Positions 15,041-24,454 of a stretch of DNA of 64,000 nt are shown here, one piece after another. The DNA comes from Alphaproteobacteria bacterium (GTDB lineage Bacteria > Pseudomonadota > Alphaproteobacteria > Ferrovibrionales > Ferrovibrionaceae), in NCBI GenBank assembly GCA_018336035.1, contig JAGXRD010000147.1, positions 1 to 64,000 of the forward strand. Direction: 5' to 3'. Numbering within the stretch: position 1 is the first letter of the stretch; the number at the start of each line of letters is the position of its first letter. The position numbers and the translations under genes are program-made. The notes beneath the pieces are model-generated. The model was not told the origin of the DNA and made no database searches. It worked only from the letters and a program-made list of their open reading frames with translations.

Positions 15041-15586
15041 TTACGGCTCCAGCTCGCTGTCCCAGTAGAGAAAATCGCGCCAGCTTTCGTGCAAGAAATT
15101 GGGCGGGAAGGCGCGCCCGTTGCGCTGCAGTTCCTGCACGGTCGGCATATGCGGGCGGATGCGCGGATGCATGTGGCAATCATTCGGCATGCGACCGCCC
15201 TTGGTCAGATTGCAGGGCGCGCAGGCCGCCACGACGTTGTCCCAGCGCGTGAGCCCGCCGCGCGAGCGTGGAATGACATGGTCGAAGGTCAGTTCATGCC
15301 GGCTGCCGCAATACTGGCAGGAGAAACGGTCGCGCAGGAACAGGTTGAACCGGGTGAAGGCCGGCCGCCGCGCCGGTGCGATATAGCGTTTGAGTGCCAC
15401 CACGCTGGGTAGCCGCATGCGGAAACCGGGTGAGCGGACTTCCTGGTCGTATTCGGAGAGAATCGTGACGCGATCCATGCAGACCGCCTTGACCACTTCC
15501 TGCCATGGCCAGACCGACAGCGGGAAGTAAGACAGCGGCTGATAATCCGCATTCAGAACCAACGCCGGGCAACTCTCAGGGTTCAT
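15041..15586 (-). CDS. HNH endonuclease
   Basis: A 181-residue protein with a classic HNH finger: FSCQYCGSRHELTFDHVIPRSRGG, then DNVVAACAPCNLTKGGR (two CxxC knuckles plus DH...N...H-type core, about residues 88-130). The N-terminal extension begins PALVLNADYQPLSYFPLSVW. This is the conserved chromosomal HNH protein of alphaproteobacteria, distinct from phage terminase-linked HNH enzymes. Its biological target is unknown. It is convergent with coq7, with 6 bases between the stops. Confidence 0.85.
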   Translation of the reverse strand: MNPESCPALVLNADYQPLSYFPLSVWPWQEVVKAVCMDRVTILSEYDQEVRSPGFRMRLPSVVALKRYIAPARRPAFTRFNLFLRDRFSCQYCGSRHELTFDHVIPRSRGGLTRWDNVVAACAPCNLTKGGRMPNDCHMHPRIRPHMPTVQELQRNGRAFPPNFLHESWRDFLYWDSELEP

Positions 15587-15699
15587 TGCTCCCCCAGATC
15601 CGAAACGCCGTATTCCCTTACCATATGCGGGGTTACCGCGTTATGACAACTACCTTATTTTGTAAGCTGGCCGGGTTGTCCACACACTGGCCACCAGCA

Positions 15700-16413
15700 T
15701 CACTTAGGGCGGGCAAAACAGTCGGCGAGGAAAGCGCCGCCCAGCGCCAATCCCTGGCCATCGATGCCATGGCCGAGGCCCCGGCTGACATGGAAGCGCG
15801 CCGGGCAATCCGCCTGGTTCAGCATGTTCAGCGCTGCATGCATCGCTTCGATCGGCACGATCTCGTCGGCATCGCCATGGATCAGCAGGATCGGCGGTCG
15901 GCTGCGGATCTGCTGCTTCAAGCCTTCGCCGCCCAGCAAGGCCCCCGAATAGCCCAGGATGCCGGCTGGGCCCGGATCGCGCCGCAGACCGACATGCAGT
16001 GCCATCATGGTGCCCTGGCTGAATCCGACCAACGCCAAATCGTCGGGTGCCAGATTGTGGCGTTCAAGTTCAGCAGTGATGAACTGCTCCAGCGCCGGTG
16101 CGACCTGTTCGGCGGCCTTCTGCATCGTGGCATAGACGGCTGCGGTCTGATGCGGGTCGCGACGCAGCAGATTGGGATCGTAGGCATCCAGCGCAAACCA
16201 CTGCCGCCCGCCCATCATGCCAGGCGGGAAGCCCGGGATACGGCCTGGTGCATGCGGCGCGACGAAAGCCGCCTCGGGCACCAGGTTGCGCCATTGCGCG
16301 CCCAGTTCGATCAGGTCGTTGCCATCGGCGCCATAGCCGTGGATCAGCACCACTAGCTTGCGCGCGTTGCCGCTGGCTGCCTCGATACGCGGGCCATCGA
16401 TCGCTGTGGTCAT
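15700..16413 (-). CDS. Phospholipase/carboxylesterase-family alpha/beta hydrolase
   Basis: A 237-residue hydrolase. The oxyanion region is VVLIHGYGADGNDLIEL, the nucleophile elbow is ALVGFSQGTMMAL (Ser in GFSQG), the acid residue is in LIHGDADEIVPIEA and the His in SRGLGHGIDG. This set identifies the acyl-protein thioesterase/carboxylesterase family. It probably acts on short acyl esters in the cytoplasm; the substrate is unknown. ATG 16413 overlaps the alkA-like stop by 4 bases, so they are co-transcribed. A longer open frame to 16518 lies inside alkA and is ignored. Confidence 0.85.
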   Translation of the reverse strand: MTTAIDGPRIEAASGNARKLVVLIHGYGADGNDLIELGAQWRNLVPEAAFVAPHAPGRIPGFPPGMMGGRQWFALDAYDPNLLRRDPHQTAAVYATMQKAAEQVAPALEQFITAELERHNLAPDDLALVGFSQGTMMALHVGLRRDPGPAGILGYSGALLGGEGLKQQIRSRPPILLIHGDADEIVPIEAMHAALNMLNQADCPARFHVSRGLGHGIDGQGLALGGAFLADCFARPK

Positions 16414-17108
16414 GCACCGGTCTCCTTGTCGACGGCAATATCCGTGGTCGCCCGCTTTGCCGTCACCGCGTAGTAGCGCCAGAGCAAGCGCGCAGCGACG
16501 CCACGATGCGGCCGCCATTTCTCGGCCATTTTATCCATCTTCTTCACATCCGGACGGCTTTTCAGGCCGAACAGACGCTTGGCCGCTTCCTGCAGCGCCA
16601 CGTCATGCGCCGGCCAGATATCCTCGCGGTCCAGCGCAAACATCAGGAAGATTTCCGCGGTCCAGCGCCCGATGCCCTTCACCTCGGTCAGCATGGCGAT
16701 GGCGGCATGGTCTTCCAGCTTCGGCAGCAGGTCGAAATCGATGGCGCCGCTTTTCGCCGCCTGCGCCATGTTGCGCACGTAGCGCACCTTCGGTCCGCTC
16801 AACCCACAGGCGCGCAGGCGCGGCTCGGTCAGTTTCAACACGCGCTCCGGCGTGAACACGCCATTGGCGCGGCCTTGGACTGCCGCTTCCAGCCGGCCCC
16901 AGATGGTGGCGGCGGCTGCCACCGAAATCTGCTGCTCGATCACGATACGGCACAGGCTGGCGAAATCGGCCGGGCGACGGCGATCGGAGATATAGCCGAC
17001 GACGGCGAAGGCCTCGGCGAATTTCGGCTCGCGCTCGCAGAGCTGCGCCAGCGCGACTTTCGTGCGCTTGCGGGTATCGGGCTTTGCGGCGGGCGGAAGG
17101 TCTGCCAT
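16410..17108 (-). CDS. DNA-3-methyladenine glycosylase II-like (AlkA family)
   Basis: A 232-residue base-excision glycosylase. The helix-hairpin-helix is LTEVKGIGRWTAEIFLMFAL (about residues 137-156), followed by the catalytic Asp in DIWPAHDVAL. The N-terminal region has CRIVIEQQISVAAAATIW, typical of AlkA-like enzymes. It removes alkylated purines from DNA. No regulatory Ada domain is present. The gene is divergent from gluQ; the ATG of this gene and a possible upstream gluQ ATG abut at 17106-17111, so the promoters must overlap the genes. Confidence 0.87.
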   Translation of the reverse strand: MADLPPAAKPDTRKRTKVALAQLCEREPKFAEAFAVVGYISDRRRPADFASLCRIVIEQQISVAAAATIWGRLEAAVQGRANGVFTPERVLKLTEPRLRACGLSGPKVRYVRNMAQAAKSGAIDFDLLPKLEDHAAIAMLTEVKGIGRWTAEIFLMFALDREDIWPAHDVALQEAAKRLFGLKSRPDVKKMDKMAEKWRPHRGVAARLLWRYYAVTAKRATTDIAVDKETGA

Positions 17109-17132
17109 ATGCTTCGCTCATGGAATCGCTTC

Positions 17133-18017
17133 ATGCAGTCTGACACCGTTACGCGCTGCGCGCCAAGCCCGACCGGCTACCTGCATCTCGGCCATGCCTA
17201 TGCTGCCGGGATCGGCTGGCTGCGGGCTCAGCAGGCAGGAGGCCGCTTCCTGCTGCGCATCGAAGACATCGACGTCACCCGCTGCCGGCCTGAATTCACG
17301 CAAGCCATCTTCGATGACCTGCACTGGCTGGGCCTCAGCTGGGAAGAACCGGTGCGCCGACAGTCGCAGCATTTTGCCGATTACGCCAGATCGCTGGATC
17401 GCCTGCAGCAGCGCGGCCTGCTCTATCCCTGCTTCTGCACCCGCAAGCAGATCCAGGCCGAGATTGCCGCCGCCGGTCATGCGCCACACGGCTTCGAGGG
17501 CGCAGTTTATCCCGGCACCTGCCGGCATCTGTCAGCTGGCGAGCGCGAACAGCGCATCGCGGCCGGCGAAGCTTATGCGCTACGGCTGGATATGGCGGCA
17601 GCCTGTCAGCATGTCGATGGCCGCTGGCCTTTGCACTGGCATGACGAACAGGCGGGTCTGCAGGCCGTGACGCCGGACTTGCTGATTCAGGGCTTCGGCG
17701 ATGTGGTGCTGGCGCGCAAGGAAACGCCGGCCAGCTACCATCTCTGCGTGACGCATGACGATGCTCTGCAGGGGATTACGCTGGTCACGCGCGGCAGCGA
17801 TCTTTTCATGGCCACGCATCTGCATCGCCTGTTGCAGGCACTGTTCGGCTGGCCGGTGCCGGCCTATGCGCATCATCCGTTTCTGCTGGACGAGACCGGC
17901 GAACGGCTGGCCAAGCGCAAGAACGCGCCGGCCCTGCGCGACCTGCGTGCCGCCGGCGTCACACCTGCCGCGGTGTGGCAGCAGGCCGGACTGGATCCTG
18001 CCGCTTTCCCAAAATGA
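17133..18017 (+). CDS. gluQ: Glutamyl-Q tRNA(Asp) synthetase
   Basis: A 294-residue truncated GluRS-like enzyme without the anticodon-binding domain. TRCAPSPTGYLHLGHAYAA holds the HIGH-type motif (HLGH). FLLRIEDIDVTRC is the substrate pocket. Zinc ligands are CFC...YPGTC, and LAKRKNA replaces KMSKS, a known GluQ-RS trait. It attaches glutamate to queuosine in tRNA-Asp. ATG 17133 leads directly into the catalytic motif; ATG 17109 is possible. The companion gene dksA, often adjacent in gammaproteobacteria, is absent here. Confidence 0.9.
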   Translation: MQSDTVTRCAPSPTGYLHLGHAYAAGIGWLRAQQAGGRFLLRIEDIDVTRCRPEFTQAIFDDLHWLGLSWEEPVRRQSQHFADYARSLDRLQQRGLLYPCFCTRKQIQAEIAAAGHAPHGFEGAVYPGTCRHLSAGEREQRIAAGEAYALRLDMAAACQHVDGRWPLHWHDEQAGLQAVTPDLLIQGFGDVVLARKETPASYHLCVTHDDALQGITLVTRGSDLFMATHLHRLLQALFGWPVPAYAHHPFLLDETGERLAKRKNAPALRDLRAAGVTPAAVWQQAGLDPAAFPK

Positions 18018-18018
18018 G

Positions 18019-18876
18019 TCAGGGTTTCGGACGAACCCGCTGACGCGTCTCGGGATCGAGCCAGTCATACATCGGCTGCAGCCAGGGCTCATCGGGATGC
18101 GCCGCGAGAATAGCGTCGATGGCCGGCACCAGGCGAGCGGCGACCGGCGTGCGGTTGCAGGTGACGCCGCCCAGATTGACGGTCGGGATTTCCGCGATCG
18201 GCAGCACCGAGAGCACCGGCGCGGTCTGTTCCTGACGCGTCTGCCAGATCGCCTCGAAGGGATAGAGCAGCAGCCAGTCGAGCCGCTTCGCCGCCAGCAT
18301 CGACACCATGTTGCTCGTCTTGGGTAGGCGGGTGACCGGCGCATCGGGTAGGGTGTCGCGCAACAGGCCATCCAGCACCGCGCCGTAAGAACGGTTCTGG
18401 TTCACCGCGCCATCCAGCGCCGCCTGCTGCAGCAGGCGGCGGAATTCCACCATGCCTTTCGCATCCAGCAGCGGCTGAAAATCCTTGGCGTCCGCGCTAC
18501 GCACCACGAGACCCAGTGCGGGCATGCGCATGATGTCGCGACTGATCAGGAACTGTTTTTCACGCTCGGGCGTGCGCAGAAGGTTGCTGGTGCATATGGT
18601 GAGCTGTGGGTCTTCCATCAGCCGCAGCAGGCGCGGCAGCGGCAGCGCGCGCATCTCGTGTGTGTAACCCGGCGGCAGGCGGGCAATCAGCCAGGCCAGC
18701 GCCGCATCGCCGAACCCCTGGCGGTTCGGCATGAAGACCGGCGGCCACTCGGTCTTCAGCCACAGGATTTTGTCTTCGGCCTGCGCAGGCTGCACGGCAG
18801 TGGAGAGCAGCAGCGTCAACAGCATACAGCGCAGCAGGGATATCCTGCTGCGCCGGCACTGAACCGTCGCCGACAT
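18019..18876 (-). CDS. Periplasmic solute-binding-like protein (TIGR02285-type)
   Basis: A 285-residue exported protein. The N-terminus has a signal peptide (CMLLTLLLSTAVQPAQA, cleavage near residue 33). The mature part starts EDKILWLKTEWPPVFM, the opening of family 3 solute-binding-like proteins. Later LTICTSNLLRTPEREK and LAAKRLDWLLLYPFEA fit this group. No permease or ATPase lies nearby, so transport is unproven; it may sense a ligand in the periplasm. It is convergent with gluQ, 1 base apart. Confidence 0.65.
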   Translation of the reverse strand: MSATVQCRRSRISLLRCMLLTLLLSTAVQPAQAEDKILWLKTEWPPVFMPNRQGFGDAALAWLIARLPPGYTHEMRALPLPRLLRLMEDPQLTICTSNLLRTPEREKQFLISRDIMRMPALGLVVRSADAKDFQPLLDAKGMVEFRRLLQQAALDGAVNQNRSYGAVLDGLLRDTLPDAPVTRLPKTSNMVSMLAAKRLDWLLLYPFEAIWQTRQEQTAPVLSVLPIAEIPTVNLGGVTCNRTPVAARLVPAIDAILAAHPDEPWLQPMYDWLDPETRQRVRPKP

Positions 18877-18903
18877 CGGCGCGGCGACTGAGATAAACCG
18901 GTC

Positions 18904-19416
18904 TTAATTTCCGAGCGGCAGGGAGTAGGTCAGGAAGACCGTCTCGGTGCCCGGATTGCTGTCGTAGATGCTGGCATTCGAGATGTGGCTGATGCCGAGG
19001 CCGAGCCGCGAGCGGTCGTCGAAGCGGTAGCTCAGCTCGAGCTGCGACTTGAACTCGATCGTGCCACCGAGGTCCTTGCCATCGCCTTCGCGATACAGGC
19101 CCGGCGCGAAGGACGGCGTCAGCACCCAGCGGCGACCAAAATAGATATCGACCAGCACGCCGGCATAGCCCATCACCGCACTGTCGCTGGTGGCCAGCAC
19201 GCCGACCATCGGCTTGAAGATCCAGAACTTGTCGCCGAAGCGATATTCGAGGCGGCCCTCGAAGGCATCGTGATCGTCGGCGATGTCGTGGTAGCCCGCG
19301 GCGACGGTCAGGAAAGACGGATCGTCCTTACCCTGGGCCTGCGCGGCAGGCGAAACAGCGAACAGCAGGCCGGCAACCACGGCCGCGACACAGCCGGAGA
19401 GCAAACGGAAAGGCAT
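18904..19416 (-). CDS. PagL-like lipid A 3-O-deacylase (acyloxyacyl hydrolase family)
   Basis: A 170-residue outer-membrane beta-barrel protein with a signal peptide (MPFRLLSGCVAAVVAGLLF...AQA). The C-terminal motif LGLGISHISNASIYDSNPGTE carries the His-Ser pair and NPG of PagL-type deacylases, and the protein ends in an alternating strand with an aromatic (VFLTYSLPLGN). PagL removes the 3-O acyl chain of lipid A. ATG 19416 has GGGGGA just upstream; a TTG at 19428 is possible but less likely. It is a single gene. Confidence 0.78.
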   Translation of the reverse strand: MPFRLLSGCVAAVVAGLLFAVSPAAQAQGKDDPSFLTVAAGYHDIADDHDAFEGRLEYRFGDKFWIFKPMVGVLATSDSAVMGYAGVLVDIYFGRRWVLTPSFAPGLYREGDGKDLGGTIEFKSQLELSYRFDDRSRLGLGISHISNASIYDSNPGTETVFLTYSLPLGN

Positions 19417-19591
19417 CGTATCCCCCAATATTCAGGCCGGCTGAACCGGTCCTGTTCTTCACCCCAAAACTTATGCGGGCAAATACTGCCAAAGATATTG
19501 TGATGCGCCAAGGGCTTATCCACCGAGTCGCGGACATGGCACGGCCCTGACGCTTCATTCTCGCCACATTTCTGCGGCATGAGAGCCGCCC

Positions 19592-20266
19592 ATGCGACAC
19601 CTGCGCCGTTTTTTTCTGATCCTCTGCCTCGCCGTGGTGACCCTGCCAGTGCTTTACGGGGCTGCGGCCCTCGCGCTGGGCCTCCTGCCGGCACCGCACC
19701 GCCAGCCCTCGCCCGGCCAGCCGACCGTGCCGGTTTATCTGATTTCCAACGGCTGGCATGTCTGGGTCGCCCTGCCGGCCCAAACTGGCGATACCGACTG
19801 GAGCACCTGGCTGGCCGAGAGCCGGTTGGCCGGACGTCTGGGCGACAGCGATTACGTGGCTTTCGGCTGGGGCGACCGGGATTTTTACCTGAATACCCGC
19901 CGTCCGGTGGATTTCCGCCCCGACCTTGCCATCGCCGCCCTGCTGGGCCGCGGCCCAGCCGCCATGCATGTGATGCGGGTACCTGAAACGCGACTGAACG
20001 GCCCGGAGCTGAAGACCCGCCGGCTTGAGGTCGATGCCCTCCAGTACCACGCTCTGGCGGCGTATATTCAGACCGGCTTCGCCCCCGGCGGGAACGGCCG
20101 GCCCCAACCCCTCACCGAGCCGGGATTCGGCCTGGATGATGCCTTTTTCGAGGCGACCGGGCGCTACAGCCCGTTTCGCACCTGCAACGAGTGGATCGGC
20201 GCCGGATTGCGCGCCGCCGGCCTGAAAGCCGGCTGGTGGACCCCCTTCCCCTACGGTCTGATCTAG
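19592..20266 (+). CDS. DUF2459 / TIGR02117 exported protein
   Basis: A 224-residue protein with an N-terminal membrane segment (FFLILCLAVVTLPVLYGAAALALG). The DUF2459 marks are VPVYLISNGWHVWVALPA, VAFGWGDRDFYLNT and YSPFRTCNEWIGAGLRAAG, which carries a conserved Cys-Asn pair. The fold resembles papain/NlpC-like permuted cysteine proteases, with His in GWH and Cys in RTCN. Its role is unknown. It lies alone upstream of the glycolytic cluster. Confidence 0.75.
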   Translation: MRHLRRFFLILCLAVVTLPVLYGAAALALGLLPAPHRQPSPGQPTVPVYLISNGWHVWVALPAQTGDTDWSTWLAESRLAGRLGDSDYVAFGWGDRDFYLNTRRPVDFRPDLAIAALLGRGPAAMHVMRVPETRLNGPELKTRRLEVDALQYHALAAYIQTGFAPGGNGRPQPLTEPGFGLDDAFFEATGRYSPFRTCNEWIGAGLRAAGLKAGWWTPFPYGLI

Positions 20267-20321
20267 AGGCCAAAAAGGAGGTCGTGATATCGCCGTGCTC
20301 GCCTTGCGACTCACCCATAAA

Positions 20322-20339
20322 GGGGCTAAACCCAGCCCC
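20322..20339 (+). other. Hairpin upstream of gap
   Basis: GGGGCT (20322-20327) and AGCCCC (20334-20339) flank AAACCC. No T-run follows on the plus strand. It lies 75 bases before the gap start and could be part of the 5' leader or a weak terminator for the upstream gene. Confidence 0.3.
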
Positions 20340-20413
20340 GAAAAAGGACGGTTATGGGCGGTTTACGCCGCTCAGCTTCCGCTCGCCACGCCATCCCATC
20401 GGAGACCAAAAAA

Positions 20414-21418
20414 ATGACGGTTCGGGTTGCGATTAATGGTTTCGGCCGCATCGGCCGCAATGTGCTGCGCGCCATCATCGAAAGCGGCCGCACGGATATC
20501 GAAGTTGTCGGCATCAATGATCTCGGCCCGGTCGAGACCAACGCCCATCTGTTCCGCTATGACAGCGTGCATGGTCGCTTCAACGGCACCGTCACCACCA
20601 AGGGCGACAGCATCGATGTGGGCCGCGGCCCGATCAAGGTGACCGCCGAGCGCGATCCGGCCAAGCTGCCCTGGAAGGAGCTGAAGGTCGACATCGCGAT
20701 GGAATGCACCGGCATCTTCACCGACAAGGAGAAGGCCGCACTGCACCTGACCGCCGGCGCCCGCAAGGTGCTGGTGTCGGCTCCCGCCACCAATGCTGAC
20801 CTCACCGTCGTCTACGGCGTGAACCACGACCAGCTCAAGGCAGAGCATACCGTCGTGTCGAATGCCTCCTGCACCACCAACTGCCTGGCCCCTGTCGCCT
20901 TCGTGCTCGATAACGCGATCGGCATCGAAAAGGGCTACATGACCACGATCCATGCCTATACCGGCGACCAGCCGACGCTGGACACCATGCATAAGGATCT
21001 CTACCGCGCCCGCGCCGCGGCGCTGTCGATGATCCCGACCACCACCGGCGCCGCCAAGGCCGTCGGCCTGGTGCTGCCCAACCTGAAGGGCAAGCTGGAC
21101 GGCTCGTCGATCCGCGTGCCGACCCCGAATGTGTCGCTGATCGACTTCAAGTTCATCGCCAAGAAGAACACCACGGCGGAAGAGGTGAACGAGGCGATCA
21201 AGCGTGCCGCCGCCAACCAGCTGAAGGGCATCCTCGACGTCAACGACCAGCCGCTGGTCTCCAGCGACTTCAACCACAATCCGGCCAGCTCGACCTTCGA
21301 CCTGAAACAGACCCAGGTGATGGACGGCAATCTGGTGCGCGTGGTGTCGTGGTACGACAACGAGTGGGGCTTCTCCAACCGCATGTCCGACACTGCGGTG
21401 GCGATGGCCAAGCTCTAA
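20414..21418 (+). CDS. gap: Glyceraldehyde-3-phosphate dehydrogenase, type I
   Basis: A 334-residue enzyme. The NAD-binding start is [18 protein letters not shown], the catalytic cysteine lies in [15 protein letters not shown] (about residue 153), and the C-terminus has [13 protein letters not shown]. It oxidises glyceraldehyde-3-phosphate with NAD and phosphate. ATG 20414 begins at the family start; a longer frame to 20354 is not credible. The pgk gene follows 18 bases after its stop, forming a glycolytic or gluconeogenic unit with fba. Confidence 0.96.
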   Translation: MTVRVAINGFGRIGRNVLRAIIESGRTDIEVVGINDLGPVETNAHLFRYDSVHGRFNGTVTTKGDSIDVGRGPIKVTAERDPAKLPWKELKVDIAMECTGIFTDKEKAALHLTAGARKVLVSAPATNADLTVVYGVNHDQLKAEHTVVSNASCTTNCLAPVAFVLDNAIGIEKGYMTTIHAYTGDQPTLDTMHKDLYRARAAALSMIPTTTGAAKAVGLVLPNLKGKLDGSSIRVPTPNVSLIDFKFIAKKNTTAEEVNEAIKRAAANQLKGILDVNDQPLVSSDFNHNPASSTFDLKQTQVMDGNLVRVVSWYDNEWGFSNRMSDTAVAMAKL

Positions 21419-21436
21419 ACCGGGAGCAGCGCAGAC

Positions 21437-22645
21437 ATGTCCGGTTTCCGTACCCTCGATGACGTCAACGTCGCCGGCAAGACGGTGTTGACGCGAGTCG
21501 ATCTGAACGTTCCGATGAAGGACGGCCGGATCACCGACGATCTGCGCATCAGCCGCATCCTGCCCACCCTGCACGAACTGTCGCGCAAGGGTGCCAAGGT
21601 TGTGGTTCTGTCGCATTTCGGTCGCCCGGACGGCAAGCCGGTGCCGGAAATGTCGCTCAAGCCGGTGGCGGCTGCGCTCGCCACCGCGCTTGGCTCCTCG
21701 ATTGCCTTCGCCGAAGATTGCGTTGGCGCTCCGGCCAAGGACGCCATCGACAAGCTGAAGTCCGGCGGTGTCGTGTTGCTGGAGAATACGCGTTTCCATG
21801 CGGGCGAAGAGAAGAACGACGCGGCGCTGGCCAAAGAGATGGCGGCGCTGGGCGATCTCTATGTCAACGATGCCTTCTCCTGCGCCCATCGCGCCCATGT
21901 CTCGACCGAGGCATTGGCGCATCTGCTGCCGGCCTATGCCGGCCGCAACATGGAAGTGGAACTGAAGCATCTTGAAGCCGCGCTGGACAAGCCGGAGAAG
22001 CCTGTCGCCGCCGTGATCGGCGGCGCCAAGGTTTCGACCAAGCTGGAACTGCTCGGGAACCTGCTCGGCAAGGTCGACAAGATCATCATCGGCGGCGGCA
22101 TGGCGAATACCTTCCTGTTCGCCCAGGGTCGCGAAGTGGGCAAGAGCCTGTGCGAGAAGAACCTGGCCGATACCGCGCGCGACATCCTGCGCGATGCCGT
22201 GACGCGCGGCTGCGCCATCATCCTGCCGGATGACGTGGTAGTGGCCCGTGAATTCAGGCAGGGCGCCCCCAGCAAGGTGGTACCGGCCGAACGCGTGCCG
22301 GCCGACCAGATGATCCTGGATATCGGCCCGGTCGCGGCTGCCCGCCTCGGCACCATCCTGGCGGATTGCAAGACGCTGGTCTGGAATGGCCCCCTGGGCG
22401 CCTTCGAAACCCCGCCCTTCGATGCCGGCACCGTGACGGTCGCCCGTACCGCCGCGGCACTGACCGCCTCGGGTCGCCTGCTCAGCGTGGCTGGTGGTGG
22501 CGACACGGTGGCCGCACTCCGTCATGCCGGCGTGGCCGAGGAGTTTTCCTACGTCTCCACCGCCGGCGGCGCCTTCCTCGAATGGCTGGAAGGCAAGGAA
22601 CTGCCCGGCGTGGCTGCCCTATCGGCTACGGCGGCTGCCAAATAA
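21437..22645 (+). CDS. pgk: Phosphoglycerate kinase
   Basis: A 402-residue kinase. Signature [18 protein letters not shown] opens the N-domain. SHFGRPDGK and [15 protein letters not shown] bind substrate. The C-domain has [34 protein letters not shown] and [11 protein letters not shown] for ADP/ATP. Full length with all motifs present. It transfers the acyl phosphate of 1,3-bisphosphoglycerate to ADP. It lies between gap and a hairpin terminator at 22655-22689. Confidence 0.96.
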   Translation: MSGFRTLDDVNVAGKTVLTRVDLNVPMKDGRITDDLRISRILPTLHELSRKGAKVVVLSHFGRPDGKPVPEMSLKPVAAALATALGSSIAFAEDCVGAPAKDAIDKLKSGGVVLLENTRFHAGEEKNDAALAKEMAALGDLYVNDAFSCAHRAHVSTEALAHLLPAYAGRNMEVELKHLEAALDKPEKPVAAVIGGAKVSTKLELLGNLLGKVDKIIIGGGMANTFLFAQGREVGKSLCEKNLADTARDILRDAVTRGCAIILPDDVVVAREFRQGAPSKVVPAERVPADQMILDIGPVAAARLGTILADCKTLVWNGPLGAFETPPFDAGTVTVARTAAALTASGRLLSVAGGGDTVAALRHAGVAEEFSYVSTAGGAFLEWLEGKELPGVAALSATAAAK

Positions 22646-22654
22646 GGAAGTGAT

Positions 22655-22689
22655 AAAATCCGGTCCCGACAACAGGCGGGCCGGATTTT
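22655..22689 (+). terminator. Hairpin terminator after pgk
   Basis: AAAATCCGG (22655-22663) pairs with CCGGATTTT (22681-22689), and the inner CCCG/CGGG extends the stem. The T-run is the end of the right arm. It separates gap-pgk from fba, perhaps with partial read-through. Confidence 0.75.
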
Positions 22690-22732
22690 CGGTATCAACG
22701 GACTGAATTCGGACTATCGGGAGCTGACTGAA

Positions 22733-23764
22733 ATGGACGTCAAAGAACTCAACAAGATCGCCAAGGGCATGGTCGCCGCCGGCAAGGGCATCCTCGCCGC
22801 CGATGAAAGCACCAGCACCATCGAGAAGCGCCTCTCCAGCATCAACGTGCCGTCGACGGAAGAGAACCGCCGCGACTATCGCGAAATGCTGTTCACCGCC
22901 GAGGGCTCGGAGAAGTACATCTCCGGCGTGATCCTCTATGACGAGACGCTGCGCCAGAAGGCCAAGGACGGCACGCCGCTGGTCGATATCCTGAACAAGC
23001 GCGGCATCATCCCGGGCATCAAGGTCGACAAGGGCGTGCAGCCCCTGCAGGGCACCGACGGCGAGAAGATCACCGAGGGCCTCGACGGTCTGGGCAAGCG
23101 CATGGCCGAATACCACCAGCTCGGCGCCCGTTTCGCCAAGTGGCGCGCGGTGCTGAACATCGCCAACGGCAAGCCGAGCCGGCAGGCCATTGTCGCCAAT
23201 GCCGAGGCGCTGGCGCGCTATGCCGGCATCTGCCAGGCCAACAACATCGTGCCGATCGTCGAGCCGGAAATCCTGATGGACGGCGACCATGATCTGGCCA
23301 CCAGCTTCGCCGCTACCGAGCGCACGCTGCATGCTGTGTTCGAGCAGCTGGCGCTGCACAATGTCGTCTTCGAGGGCATGATCCTGAAGCCGGGCATGGT
23401 GATCCAGGGCGAAAGCTGCAAGAAGGCCGCCAGCATCGACGAAGTGGCCGATGCCACCGTGCAGGTGCTGAAGCGCTGCGTGCCGTCGGCCGTGCCGGGC
23501 ATTGCCTTCCTGTCGGGCGGCCAGTCGGACGAGCTGGCCTCGGCCCATCTCGGCGCCATGAATGCCCGCCATCCCAATCTGCCCTGGGCCCTGACCTTCT
23601 CGTATGGTCGCGCGCTGCAGGCCCTGCCGCTGAAGCTGTGGGGCGGCAAGGCCGCCAACGTGGCGAATGCGCAGAAGGGCTACCTGCACCGCGCCAAGCT
23701 CAACGGCCTGGCGGCGCTCGGCAAGTACGACGCCAAGCTGGAAGGCGAATTCAAGGCCGCGTAA
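22733..23764 (+). CDS. fba: Fructose-bisphosphate aldolase, class I
   Basis: A 343-residue class I (Schiff-base) aldolase of the animal-like type. It begins ELNKIAKGMVAAGKGILAADES, has IKVDKGVQPLQGTDGE, IVPIVEPEILMDGDH and the Schiff-base lysine in GMILKPGMV (about residue 218). AFLSGGQSDELA and LTFSYGRALQ complete the active site. It splits fructose-1,6-bisphosphate without a metal. Many bacteria use the class II enzyme instead. A strong terminator follows at 23791. Confidence 0.95.
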   Translation: MDVKELNKIAKGMVAAGKGILAADESTSTIEKRLSSINVPSTEENRRDYREMLFTAEGSEKYISGVILYDETLRQKAKDGTPLVDILNKRGIIPGIKVDKGVQPLQGTDGEKITEGLDGLGKRMAEYHQLGARFAKWRAVLNIANGKPSRQAIVANAEALARYAGICQANNIVPIVEPEILMDGDHDLATSFAATERTLHAVFEQLALHNVVFEGMILKPGMVIQGESCKKAASIDEVADATVQVLKRCVPSAVPGIAFLSGGQSDELASAHLGAMNARHPNLPWALTFSYGRALQALPLKLWGGKAANVANAQKGYLHRAKLNGLAALGKYDAKLEGEFKAA

Positions 23765-23790
23765 GCGCGCCGCAGAGTTCTGAAAACAGG

Positions 23791-23826
23791 AACGGCCCCG
23801 GTCTTGCGACCGGGGCCGTTTTATTT
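23791..23826 (+). terminator. Strong intrinsic terminator after fba
   Basis: AACGGCCCCGGTC (23791-23803) and GACCGGGGCCGTT (23808-23820) form a perfect 13-bp stem with a TTGC loop, followed by TTATTT. It also closes the convergent hsp20 unit, whose stop is at 23843. Confidence 0.92.
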
Positions 23827-23842
23827 GCCGTTATGCGACCGG

Positions 23843-24325
23843 TTACGCCGCCTTGGGCTGCGCCTCGATCACCGTGCCGCCGTTGACGGCCGTGTTGATC
23901 TGGATCTGGCGCGGCTTCTTGGCCTCGGGGATCTCGCGCTTCAGCGCGATATGCAGCAGGCCGTCCTTCAGCTCGGCGCCGACCACCTTCACGGTGTCGG
24001 CCAGCTCGAAGCGGCGTTCGAAGGCGCGGCGTGCGATACCACGGTGCAGATACGAAACCTGCTCGCCATCCTGCGTCGCGGCCTGCTCCACCGCCTTGCC
24101 AGTGACGATCAGGCTGTTCTCTTTCACGGTGATGTCGAGTTCGCTCTGGTCGAAGCCGGCCACCGCCATGGTGATGCGATAGGCGTCTTCGCCGCGTTTC
24201 TCGATGTTATACGGGGGATAGCTGGTCGCGGTTTCGTCGACGCGATTGGCCAGTTCGAACAGCCGGTTCACATGATCGAAGCCGACGCTGGAACGCAGCA
24301 GGGGGGAAAGATCGAAAGCACGCAT
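23843..24325 (-). CDS. Hsp20-family small heat-shock protein
   Basis: A 160-residue alpha-crystallin-domain chaperone. It begins MRAFDLSPLLRSSVGFDHVNRL, as in IbpA-type alphaproteobacterial sHsps. The core has YPPYNIEKRGEDAYRITMAVAGF and the closing ELKDGLLHIALKREIPE, and the C-terminal IQI anchor (RQIQINT) needed for oligomer assembly is present. It holds unfolding proteins in soluble form. AAGGAGG precedes ATG 24325. An RpoH-type promoter lies at 24455-24486, leaving a leader of about 120 nt. Confidence 0.92.
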   Translation of the reverse strand: MRAFDLSPLLRSSVGFDHVNRLFELANRVDETATSYPPYNIEKRGEDAYRITMAVAGFDQSELDITVKENSLIVTGKAVEQAATQDGEQVSYLHRGIARRAFERRFELADTVKVVGAELKDGLLHIALKREIPEAKKPRQIQINTAVNGGTVIEAQPKAA

Positions 24326-24454
24326 AGAGTCATCCTCCTTCAAGCGATGAGTCGTTTGCGCGGCCCGCCCACAAAAAGAGGCAGGAGACGTTTCCCGCTC
24401 TCCGAGCCGGGCCGCCGTGAGGCCGGACCCCATCATTGGGCATCCGGCACGAGG

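Noticed and set aside
16098-17132. Long N-terminal extension of the GluQ-RS frame
   Set aside because: It is antisense to the esterase and AlkA genes; the enzyme begins at 17133 at its usual first motif.
20372-22525. 717-codon minus-strand frame opposite gap and pgk
   Set aside because: Both plus-strand genes are certain enzymes; the antisense protein is His/Arg/Gly-rich without domains.
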